A DNA stretch of 64,000 bases from Brachionus rotundiformis (taxonomy: Eukaryota > Rotifera > Eurotatoria > Ploima > Brachionidae): the NCBI GenBank assembly GCA_016802295.1, contig JAESIW010000200.1, positions 1,202,793-1,266,792 of the forward strand, read 5' to 3'. The notes below the pieces were generated by a model. That model did not search any database and had not been told where the DNA came from. It worked only from the letters and a program-made list of their open reading frames with translations. A program made the position numbers and the translations under genes. Of this stretch, positions 10,499 through 20,233 are shown piece by piece (the stretch's first letter is position 1; every line of letters starts with the position of its first letter).

Positions 10499-11184
10499 TA
10501 TTTTTAAATAAATATTTTATTAATCATTTTAAAAAAATTTTTTCAACTAGTCTATTTATATTGATTTTTCGTTTTTCATGTAAATTTAAATGTAAAGACT
10601 AAAGTTTATAAAATTTCGAAATAATTTGATTTGATTATGTTCACTATTCCAAACTAAATCTATCTAGGGAAATGAGAGCATTTAAAAGCTTTCTGTCAAG
10701 CCTCAACCAACTGCTTACATAAGACCAATTTCTTCAAAAATAGAGTAGTTAACAATGAAATGATTTACTTCCTCAAGTAATAGAAGCTTAATCATCAATC
10801 AATTCAAACAAAGATAAGACATAATTTACTAATGAAAAATATTAATGCAGTCCTGGACTATAACACTATTTTTGTATATTTGTCCTCATAATGAAAGCAA
10901 TAAAAAGTTGGTATTTATTTTACATATTTGCTTTGTTTCTGTGCATCTAGCTACCAAAGATGTGTTCCTAATAAGATACCTTCGCAAGTTAAATACCATT
11001 CACCATTTACTGTTTCATTATATATTTCGTAACCATGAGAAATTAATTTATTATTTAGAAAGTTTTTTAGACATTTAAAAACAATGAATTTTTAACATCA
11101 TAATCTAAATAAGATTAACTAAAAAGATAACTAATTAAATCAATTAATTTCACTCATTGTAAAATTAAAAAATGAGTTTAATGT
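10499..11184. other. Stretch without a supported gene
   Basis: The base composition at 10640-11060 is less AT-rich than true intergenic DNA here, which suggests old degenerate coding or transposon DNA. All frames carry stops and I could not match a family. A 77-codon frame at 10845-11078 is not convincing. Confidence 0.4.
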
Positions 11185-13422
11185 CAAAAAAATAGCACAT
11201 TTTAAGATCAATATAAATGGTATAAAAGATAAAGTTAGGGATTTTTTAATAGAAAAATTAAAAGATGGAATAAAAGTTAAAATAGATAATACGACAAAGA
11301 GCTTTTGTTATATAGAAAGTTCTAATAGTGTTTGAAGAGAATCTAATTTCTGGGCTATTGATAAAGAGAGTTGGAAAAATCTAAAAATTGATACATTTCT
11401 TGAGAGGTTTGGAAAATTTACCAATTTTTCTCGAATTGAAAAGCTAAACAAACGCTATAGTCTTCTCTTTACAACTTGTAAACTCGTATTACAGCTCAAG
11501 AAATTTCAAAAAAATTAAAACTTGACTATATCAGCTATGTTTTCCAAATTAGAATGGGAGGATTCAAAGGAGTCCTTACTGGGTTTTCAGACAAAATATT
11601 CAATTCAATTTGCCCAGGAGTAGACAAAAAAGTTAAAATTTGATTCAGAAAAAGTCAAGAAAAATTTGAGTCACATGACTTTGGTCTAAATATAGTTTCA
11701 TGGGCAACAAATGTTTCAGTACCGGCAAGTCTCAATTCAGAGATAGTTATGATTTTAGACGGTTTATGTGGACAAAACTTTAGAGATTATATACTTGAAA
11801 TATTCCAAGAATATCTTGATGAAGTGGACAGGAGTTTGACCGACCCAAAAAAAGCTCTGATCAAGTTATTCAATTCAGATACCATTGATAAATTTACACA
11901 TAAATATAAAATGATTCTATTAGCTTGTAGGGAAAATTTGATGTCTGAACTTGACCCAAAACAGTATAAGATAATTTATGAGTTAATCATCAAAAAATGT
12001 TTATTTAATGTAATTACCAAAAGATCATTTAATATCAATATAGAAAAGTCGAGATTTTTAGGAGTAATTGATTAAACAGAGTCTCTAAATGAAGAAGAAG
12101 TTTTTATTTCTTATAGAGATGGCCTTGGAAATATTGAGTATTTGAATGATTGTGATGTTCTTGTTTGTCGAGTACCATGTTACAGTGTGACTGAAGCTCG
12201 AAAAGTTCGCGCAAAGTATGTAGATGAATTATCTCATTTGGAAAACTGTGTTGTTTTCTCGAAAAAGAGCTCTAGGCCTTTGACTGATATTCTAAATGGT
12301 GGTGACTTGGATGGTGATCTTTGTTTTGTCTCTTGGAATGATCAATTGCTTGACTTTCAGAATTTAAGCAAAACATTGGAGTATCCAAGGATACCTCGAC
12401 ACTAGGATCAATAGATTGGAAAAACCTCGAAGAATCAATTGGTCGAGGTCTATGTCGATGATGTAACCTATGAAAACAAAATTGGCCTTTGGCACTATTA
12501 TTTAACTTGTTTATATAATTTAGATCGAAAGAATATGCTTAAAGATGATTATCTGGAAGGAGTTAAAGAGATAAACAAGTGTATTGATGGAATTAAATCC
12601 AAGTTGTCCCCTAAAATAATAAGAAAGCCAGTATGGTACATTTCTTCCAATGATTTAATTGAATGTATGAATGATTCTAGAGAAAATAAAATAAATTGCT
12701 TAAAAGATTTTCTTGATAAGAACAAATCAAAATTTGACAATTTTGATCCTAAAGAAAATTCATTACTTGCTTGCTTAATTATTAGAGCCATAATGAAGTA
12801 TGTTGATATTTTGGATGCAAAACCAGATTTCAAAAATGGCGAATTTTTAAATACGAAGGAAATCGAATTATTGAAAAATAACGATTTTATTGTAAATGAT
12901 TATAGTGATGAGAAATTAGAGGTAGGAAATTTTGAAAATATTAAAAAATTATATCAAGAGTTTGTTGAAAAGATTAAAAAAATTGATAATAATAGCCAAA
13001 TTCATAAATCAAACAGCGACATGTTTAAAGGAATGTATGAGAGACAAACAACAAAAAACTCTTGTTCTGAAAAAGATAAGTTGGAAGCAGAATATATGAG
13101 TGAATTCAGAAACTGTGTTGTTAACATGAATTATTTTTAAAGAGATTTTGATGATAAAACTTTAAATAAAAGTATTTATTCGATGAATGGACTTTATTTT
13201 AGATCGAGAGTTATCAATTTGTCTAAGATTTTTAAAAATGATGAAAAATTTTACCAAATACCATGGATGTTATATGATATATTGTGTTTAATGAAAAATT
13301 TTTGCAATTACAGATATTCAGAAAGGGCTTGCCAAGTATTGCCATCTTTGGTTCCATTCAGCATATCTGCCGAACTAACTAATAAATTTTCGTCTAATAA
13401 ATTAGTCAAAAACAATTTTTAA
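11185..13422 (+). pseudogene. Second RdRP, decayed catalytic core
   Basis: The translation follows the intact RdRP from about residue 340 to its end, but the frame is broken repeatedly. In-frame stops lie at 11333-11335 (TGA), 11641-11643 (TGA), 12073-12075 (TAA) and 13138-13140 (TAA). There is a frameshift near 12400. A deletion near 11485-11500 removes roughly 35 codons containing the conserved TDGIG segment. The DLDGD loop survives in GGDLDGDLCFVSWND, as do PASLNSE, ENCVVFSKKSSRP and the C-terminal PSLVPFS block. The stops cannot be explained by an altered code, because neighbouring genes use all three stops normally. The first 135 residues of the same gene may be the 230-aa frame at 8606-9298. 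Between that and this core there is about 1.6 kb more DNA than in the intact gene. Confidence 0.9.
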
Positions 13423-14543
13423 ATTGAAGACTTGATCAATGAATAGAATAATAATTTTAAAAATTTCTTAAATTTAAATTAATTTTTTTAAAATCCTAAA
13501 AAAAAACCTTAAATTTTTTTTATGTTTTTATTATGTTATGATCATTAAAATTTAATAAACTTCAATCTTTATTATCATTTTTTTTTAATTTACAAAGGAC
13601 TTATTAAACTTGAAATCAAAATACGCTTTTAATTTCTTTAAATAAGAATAATTTAGTAATAAATGAGTATAATACTATTTTTTTTGTTTTAACAATTTTA
13701 TAACTATTCAAGTTATTCAATATCAACTTAATTATTTTCAATAATTTTTGAATTATATTATTGGCATATTAGTATTTTAGTGAAATCCTAAAATCAAAGC
13801 TAGTCTTAGCTTTTTTAAAATAGCTTTTTCCAAAGTCTAATGTTTCGAAATGCTCAACCTTTTAGTAATTAAATTTTTAGATCAATAAGGCTTATTTTAA
13901 AGTTAATTAAAAATAGATTTTTTTTATTCATTGATAATAATTATAAGATTTTTAAATATTAATTTATAAATTCACAATACACAATGAGAAAATAAATTTT
14001 AAAAATGGATTATTGTTAAACTTTGCCACTAGTCACGAAAGAAATCATGCAGTTTTTAATGCAATTAATTAAAAGATTCAAAATTAATTTGATAATATTA
14101 AATTCTAATTTTAATTGAAATTTTTTTGTTTTTTTAAATCAATATTAAAAATTTAAGTTTATATTATAATTGAAAATTAGCGTCTTTGAGAATGCTGGTT
14201 TAAAATTTGAAAAAGACAACAAAAGATAATGAAAAAAAAATTGATTTTTATTTAATATTGTTTGATTTATTTAATAGAACAAATATATTTAATTAAATAA
14301 AGGAAGTCGTTTTGAATATAAGGTAAAATAGTTTTTTAGAAGCGACCTTAGACGCATTTTATCCTATATTAATCAATACGCAATTAGTTTTTTTATTCAA
14401 ATACAATATTTTGAATTTTGTCTTGATTGTACCTTTTTTTCCATTTAGCTTAATGTTAAATATTCTTTTTCCGTTAAATTTAATAGATTTAAAAATCAAT
14501 TTAGCAAAAAACTGAGCCTTAATCAGTATATATTATTTCCGAG
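13423..14543. other. Intergenic between RdRP pseudogene and GPCR
   Basis: Strongly AT-rich, with long T and A runs, no open frame and no recognisable repeat. Confidence 0.6.
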
Positions 14544-15569
14544 ATGTCAAAAAAGAAGATTTATATAAAAAAATTGTTGTTTGGAAATTTAAATTCAAAT
14601 ATAGAAATGAATCAGAAAGCGATTGATATCCAATATTATTTTTCTATCACAACAATGCCCATTGGCATCCTTCTAAATGCCATAACAATATGGATTTTTT
14701 CCCGGAAGCGCTTCAATAACAATACAAATATGGGTTTTTTGTATAGTATTATGTGTCTATTTAATATAATAGCTTTGGTCAATCAATTGATTGTTTATGT
14801 GATTGAAAAATTTGAAATTGACCCAAGGAATATTAGTTTGTTCTCATGTCAATTTTATAACTTAGTTGCCATGGTCCTCCTTCAAATCCCTTCATTTGCT
14901 CAAATCTACATTTCATACGACTTATACAGATCTATTTGTAAATTTAAGGCAAAAGCCTTGACAAAAAACAATTACTATTTCATTATTTTTATTACTTTTA
15001 TTGGTCTTTTGGCAGCTAATTCAATTTATTTTACCTTCAAAATTGAGTCAGAAGTTATAATTAATATTGACTCGAATTCAACCAGTGAAAATTATACAAT
15101 TACTGAATGTATTGGAACCCAGGTGACCGATTTAATAGGAGATGGAGTTTGTGTTTTATTCAGAGACATTATACCATTTATTGCCATTTTTGTTCTTAAT
15201 TATTTAATAACCAAACATGTATTCAAAGCTAAAAAAAATACTCAAACTAAAAAATCTTTGAAAAAAGAGTACAACTTTGCCATTACTGTAATTGCCATAA
15301 ATATTGTTTTTTTACTCATTTATTTACCATGGGCGATATCATTTTTTGTCTATCATTCAATGCATTTTATGAGCTTCAATCACAATATGGAAGTTGATTT
15401 AGATTTATTTGATATAATTCAATCAGTATCAAATTGTATATCGTTTCTTAACAATTATTCGCCCTTTTTTATCAATATATTATTTAACAACATGTTCAGA
15501 GAAGAGTGCATGTCCCTGTTACCTAGAAGTATACGAGTTAAATCTGAAAAGAGTTCAAATTATTCATAA
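14544..15569 (+). CDS. Rhodopsin-family G-protein-coupled receptor, neuropeptide-receptor-like
   Basis: A single exon encodes 341 aa. Seven hydrophobic helices lie at about 29-53, 63-86, 100-126, 143-165, 203-225, 243-270 and 286-316. Cys102 at the top of helix 3 and Cys189 in the second outer loop can form the usual disulfide. That loop has several N-x-S/T glycosylation sites (SNSTSENYT). Helix 3 ends in DLYRS (126-130) where DRY is usual, and helix 7 ends NNYSPFFINILF (303-314) where NPxxY is usual, so both switches are divergent. The third inner loop is short and Lys-rich. The layout resembles the FMRFamide/orphan receptors that are expanded in rotifers and flatworms, but the ligand cannot be read from sequence. 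Met22 is an alternative start. Confidence 0.85.
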   Translation: MSKKKIYIKKLLFGNLNSNIEMNQKAIDIQYYFSITTMPIGILLNAITIWIFSRKRFNNNTNMGFLYSIMCLFNIIALVNQLIVYVIEKFEIDPRNISLFSCQFYNLVAMVLLQIPSFAQIYISYDLYRSICKFKAKALTKNNYYFIIFITFIGLLAANSIYFTFKIESEVIINIDSNSTSENYTITECIGTQVTDLIGDGVCVLFRDIIPFIAIFVLNYLITKHVFKAKKNTQTKKSLKKEYNFAITVIAINIVFLLIYLPWAISFFVYHSMHFMSFNHNMEVDLDLFDIIQSVSNCISFLNNYSPFFINILFNNMFREECMSLLPRSIRVKSEKSSNYS

Positions 15570-15954
15570 ATTAAAATTTTATTCAATATTATATAAATAT
15601 GCTCAAAGAAAATGAATTTATAAACATTCCTAAATTAATAATAATTTTTGAAAATTTAATAAAATGAATATTGAATAATTGATTTTCTATATTTGATAAT
15701 TTAGTGACATCGTATCAAAAGATTATTACTGTCAATTTAAATATAATTCTTAGATCTCAAGTACAAAAATAATCAATTATTTTTGAAAAAATTCTTTATT
15801 ATTTAATGACTAGAATTGTTAAATATTAAAAAAACTAATTTTTCAATTGATGTAGATAAATACCGTCTTGATAAAATTTTTAAATCAATATCTGAATTGT
15901 GATTTGAAGACATTTCTATCTATATTTATCTATTATTTATACTAAAATAAGATG
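15570..15954. other. Short intergenic stretch after the GPCR
   Basis: AT-rich; nothing recognised. Confidence 0.5.
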
Positions 15955-16580
15955 CTGTCCGTTGGAGCTGGAAGTGAAACTATTAGTTTTGATTTCCAGT
16001 TGACTGCTCCTAACGCAAATTCGGAGGTATCTGGGTTAGAGTTTAGTCGCCTCTTTAGTTCTAGTGACTCATAAACCGTCTCAGTCTGTTTCCAGGAACC
16101 TTATCTTTTTAACTTTTTTGGTATTGACTTTTTAAAATTTAGCACCCAACCTGCTTTTTTCAGTTTGCCAATTGGTGTCTGAACTAAGGATTGGAGGCTA
16201 TCCTTGTTCCTGTCCGCTATGAGCAAGTCATCTAAGTATCCATATGTAAATTTAAGGGGATAATTAAGCATGCTGCACGAAGGGTGCTATGGACAGTTTA
16301 AATGGCATACAACAAAATTTGTAAAAGCTACCCAAAAACCTTGGTTAAAGCCAAAAATCGGCTACTGGTTTAATAAGGTAAGGACTCACTATGTATTGTT
16401 AAATTAGATCTCAAAAAATTATTTACAATGCGAATTTTATTTATTCGGTCAAGAGTCTTGTAACAATTATTTACTTAATCCAATTTTTTTTATTCTTTGG
16501 TAGCCGAAAGTATGCATTAATTACTTAGACCACTTGTTACATGGTTATTTTATCCAGCTCTCACTCCTGAAACAGTTCTA
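15955..16580 (-). mobile_element. Reverse-transcriptase relic, DIRS-like or related
   Basis: The piece is less AT-rich than its surroundings. Read on the minus strand with several frameshifts and stops, it shows RT landmarks in order. A metal-site-like NAYFRLPKNKK lies at about 16490-16525. CCMPFKLSIAPFVQ, resembling the family's LPFGLS-AP-F block, lies at about 16270-16320. YLDDLLIA follows, with YLDD exactly at 16227-16238, and then GWVLNFKKSIPKK at about 16105-16155. The KS after the DD box, rather than KC, favours DIRS-like or related elements over gypsy. No LTRs or integrase/recombinase are visible. It is a dead fragment. Confidence 0.75.
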
Positions 16581-17387
16581 TTTTTTGATACTTTTAAAAC
16601 AAAAACATTTTTAATTTCTTTTAGTTAAAAACAGAAAAAAAACGAAAAAAGAATATTTTTATAATACAGAAAAAATTATTTTAGATCAAGCAACAACAGA
16701 TGTGTCGACAAGATAAAGCAACAACATCTAAAGCTACTTAATGTATTGTATTGATTTGGTTGAGTTGAATTGAAATTATTTTTGTAATTCATGTCACACT
16801 ATTAAAATATAGCATCTTTTTTTTATCTTATATAAAGTCAATTTTATATCTTAGTAAAAAAATGTATTTTAGTTAGATTTTTTATTTCATGGAATTTTTT
16901 AAAGCTTCTATTATAGCATCTTCCAACAGGAGGTAATTATAAATTTGACAGAAACTCGGTTTTTACAGGACTCTTCTCAGAGTGTTTATTTCTTTTCAAA
17001 CTAAAGACTATTACATTTCTTTAATTATTGCAGCCATTATTTTAATAATAATAAACTAAATTTATTTTGATTTCTTTAAAACTTAAATATAAAAAATGTG
17101 AAAATGTGAAAAAGTGTTTCATTAACTAGAATAATTCAGCTTATACTAGAAAATACTAAAAAAGTCTGAGAAAACTTCAATATTCAAAAAGCTTTTTAAA
17201 ATTTTCAATTAATTTAATTGAAGACACAAATTTAATTATCTAAACAATAACTTTGTGTGTTAAAGTAAATTTTTCAAATAAAATCTAAAAACAATTTTCC
17301 ACAAAAATTGACAACTACACCTTGTTTAATTTAATAAACTATTTCAAATATTTTAAAAATTCAATTTTTAGCAAATATTTATTTCAA
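16581..17387. other. Intergenic, nothing recognised
   Basis: AT-rich DNA between the RT relic and the 3' end of AIMP2. The part at 16600-17050 could be further transposon debris, but no frame is readable. Confidence 0.4.
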
Positions 17388-18728
17388 TCAAAACGACTTT
17401 AAAATTTTCATAAGTGGACTAGTAGTTTTGTTTTGTTTTAAACTTTCCTTAGTAACTCGTTTTTCTTTAGGCAGTAATTCATTAGCGTAATCAAAGATTT
17501 TTTCTTCACCACTAATGAAATTACCATTTGAAAAGTTCAATCTAGGCTCACTTGATTCCACTTAAAATGAATAAATTTTAAAAAACTTAATACATAAAAC
17601 AAAGTGAGAATTACTTTTTCTCCAAATAAAGGTAAAGCCCAAATCATAATCGACCCGATTTCCATTTATACCTAGCTTTAAACCTTCAAACAGATCTTGA
17701 ATATTCAATAGCTTATTCTCTACTTCACTGCTTAATTGACCATTTATGGAACTGTGAGTAAAAAATTTGGCAAAAGTTTTGGCATTTTGAGACAATAGAT
17801 CAAAAAAATTAATCAATTCTAGCGGAATAGTTGATGGATCAGCAAATATTACCAAATCTTCAACATTTCGCTCAACTAGTAATTTAGTGCTTGCTCTTTT
17901 TATTGTTTTGAAAAGGTCCAAATCAACTCTGAATGGTTGTCTGAGTGCTTTTTTAGTATTTGACTCACTTGATTTTAGGCTCATTTTGTCTAAGTTTGCC
18001 AAAATACTATTCATGCCCAATTCTTCGCAAGTTCTACTACATTTTTGAGCCAAATTCTCAATTTTCTTAAACAAAACCTCCTGCTTTTCAAATATTTGTT
18101 CCATTTTATTTTCCTGGTTAACTTTTACATCCTGAATAACCAAATCAGACAATTTCAAATCATCACACAACTCGTTTGACTTGTTTATCAAGCGTTCTAG
18201 TCTTCTGAACTGCTTGTTCTGCTGTTTGGTCAGCTCTTCCGATTCATTAAGGCTCTTTTGGATAACAATTAAAATTTTTATCTAAATTTTTAGATGGACT
18301 TTGAAACCTATTTGGAAAAAGAAATAGATTCCATTCAAATCGATCTAAGTCATTTAAAAAATAAAATAAATTCAATCAAGTTCTCATATTCGAGATATTT
18401 CATCAAATTTTTGGATTCGTGTGATGTGACAGACTCTTTTTTGTATAGCTTTTTGCAATTTTATAGTAAAAATGTGTTGGGTGAAGAGGTGATTGGTAAA
18501 AAGAAGAGACAGTCAAAAAAAGAATGCTGTTATGAGTACAATGTGCCTACCAAGAACAGATTTTCACTGCTAGAAAATGGCAATTTGACTCACTAGATTT
18601 TGCATCGGGGCTACCACTTCATCATCAAATTTCAAATCATTTGCATTGAAATAGCACTTAGTCTTATAGACACAAGTCGGGATGGATGAGATGACAATTT
18701 TATTTTCATATGGTTTTACTTTATACAT
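17388..18728 (-). CDS. AIMP2: AIMP2, tRNA-synthetase complex scaffold (p38)
   Basis: AIMP2 is the scaffold of the cytosolic multi-aminoacyl-tRNA-synthetase complex. My three-exon model is 18728-18594, 18281-17615 and 17560-17388. Both introns have GT..AG ends, the junctions keep frame, and the product is 324 aa. Exon 1 begins MYKVKPYENKIV and SIPTCVYKT, matching the family's N-terminus (lysyl-tRNA synthetase-binding peptide). A leucine-zipper-like coiled coil follows. The thioredoxin-like part has LVIFADPSTIPLELI, FTHSSI and the signature DYDLGFTFIWRK. Only about 58 residues follow that signature, where the vertebrate protein continues for about 120 residues through a GST-C-like fold. The 3' domain therefore looks shortened, unless a further exon was missed. 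Intron 1 (312 bp) contains an antisense ORF. The promoter region is shared with NUTF2. Confidence 0.85.
18294..18596 (+). CDS. Antisense 100-aa ORF nested in AIMP2 intron 1
   Basis: A 100-codon open frame on the plus strand fills almost the whole first intron of AIMP2 and overlaps its exon 1 by 3 bp. The ATG directly follows an acceptor-like atttttag. The protein starts MDFETYLEKEIDSIQIDL, has an amphipathic helical N-terminal half, then a Lys/Arg cluster (GKKKRQSKKE) and NRFSLLENG near the end. I do not recognise it. The intron is less AT-rich than the other introns of this window, which supports coding or past coding use. It could be a nested gene, an exon of something else, or a coincidence. 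Confidence 0.4.
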   Translation: MDFETYLEKEIDSIQIDLSHLKNKINSIKFSYSRYFIKFLDSCDVTDSFLYSFLQFYSKNVLGEEVIGKKKRQSKKECCYEYNVPTKNRFSLLENGNLTH

Positions 18729-19010
18729 TTTACCAATTGTTTTTTGTTTGTTTTTTGTAAATTAATAAAATTTATTTCCAAAGCTAAAATTGAATATGTT
18801 TGATTTTTGTCCGATTTTTATCTTAAAATTTATCCTAAATATGTTTATACTGGGATATGACGTTAGCACATGTTCTAGAAAGTATACTTTAATTTTGCAA
18901 TTGAAATTATTTTTGCATTCAGTGGAGTTAATTGCAAATAAGTTTTATTTTATTTCAATTAACCCCCGGAGAAAGAATCGAGTTAGAGATTATTTAGTTT
19001 TGAGTTGAAA
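18729..19010. promoter_or_regulatory. Shared divergent promoter region AIMP2 / NUTF2
   Basis: Only 282 bp separate the start codons of two divergently transcribed genes, so both promoters must lie here or in overlapping 5' DNA. I see no convincing TATA box beyond generic AT-rich sequence. Confidence 0.5.
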
Positions 19011-19536
19011 ATGACTGATAAACTTACTGTCGACCAAGCAAGAGAAATTGGAACTGCTTTTGTTCAAGCATACTACAACTTTTTTGATAATGGACCGAGA
19101 GAAAATCTCTCAAATTTTTATGTATTTTTAAGTTTTTTTTATTTAAATAAAATTTTATATTCAATTGACATGAAAATGTAAAAAGGTGCCAGACAGTGAA
19201 ACTTCCCAAATGTCCTTTGAGGGAAACTTAATCAAGGGTCAGCAAGCAATCGTCGAGAAATTGAGAGTAAAAATTCAAATAAATTTTAAGATAAAGATTT
19301 TATTATAATTTATTTAATTTATTTAGAATTTATCTTTTCAAAAAGTTTCACATATGATAACCGCAGTCGACACACAAACCACTGTTGAGAACGGAATAAT
19401 GATTTATGTCATCGGCCGACTGCAAACCGACAACGATCCTGCTCACTCTTTCACTCAAAGCTTTTATCTTAGAAATTCGAACAATACTTGGTTCATTTTG
19501 AACGAATCGTTCAGGCTTCTGGTACACAACATTTAA
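19011..19536 (+). CDS. NUTF2: Nuclear transport factor 2
   Basis: NTF2 carries RanGDP into the nucleus as a homodimer and binds FG-repeat nucleoporins. My three-exon model is 19011-19121, 19186-19266 and 19327-19536, with introns of 64 and 60 bp (GT..AG), all in phase 0, giving 133 aa. The family's usual length is about 127. Conserved pieces in order are GTAFVQAYYNFFDN, LSNFYVPDSETSQMSFEG, KGQQAIVEKL, FQKVSHMITAVDTQ and, at the end, SFYLRNSNNTWFILNESFRL followed by LVHNI. The aromatic and acidic positions that line the Ran-binding cavity appear kept. An AATAAA lies at 19677-19682. Confidence 0.93.
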
Positions 19537-20233
19537 GCTATGAGAGCAGTTTTTAGTTTTTTTTTTCTAATTTAATTAAATAATAATGACAACTTGAAAA
19601 ACATATAACCCCTATTTCTTCTACAAATTCGACTTTAAATTTTTTTTTGTTCGATTACATATAAATATATATTTGCAATAAATGATATATTTTAGTTATG
19701 TTTTAAAAATATCTATAAAAAAAGAATTTTTTTAGTTATTTTATTTGTTTATTTGACTAATTAACAATTGTTCACAGAAGACATGAGTTCAACAACTTTT
19801 CTTTAAATTTTATTGATAATAGATGCTTAAATTAAGTTCAACATTGAAAGTTTATTTTAAAAATGTGATTCTGTAGTAAATTTTTAAAGTAAAAAAATAT
19901 TTAATACCCTATTTTTATAATAATTTTTGAGGATGATCATTTTAATTTGATAATCATAACCTCCAATCTGTCCTGATTAATCTATTAAAATAAGAAAAAT
20001 CATGTAAAAATCACAAAAATATCCTTTTGAAAATCTTAATTTCTCAACTATTTAGTTTTGCATGATATTAATTTATTTAATTAATAATGTTTATTACAAA
20101 GACCTTTAACTATTGATGCTAAAGTAATGTAAATCTATACTACCCAAGGAGCGAAAAAGATAAATTTAGTTGACAATCTATTCATATTAGAAAATTTGAT
20201 ATCTATTCAAATCTTTTATTTAAAAAAGTTGGG
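19537..20233. other. Intergenic between convergent NUTF2 and ELP3
   Basis: AT-rich 3' flanking DNA of two convergent genes; nothing else seen. Confidence 0.6.
19677..19682 (+). promoter_or_regulatory. Putative poly(A) signal of NUTF2
   Basis: AATAAA lies about 140 bp after the NUTF2 stop. Confidence 0.4.

Noticed and set aside
10845..11078. 77-codon frame between the 176-aa gene and the RdRP pseudogene
   Set aside because: Hydrophobic low-complexity product with no match; its surroundings are stop-rich.
11333..12075. Possible stop-codon reassignment (TGA read as an amino acid) to rescue the second RdRP
   Set aside because: TAA also interrupts the frame, a frameshift and deletion are present, and all neighbouring genes end normally, some with TGA.
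18790..19008. 72-codon frame directly upstream of NUTF2
   Set aside because: It has no ATG at its start, overlaps the presumed divergent promoter, and ends just before the true NUTF2 start.
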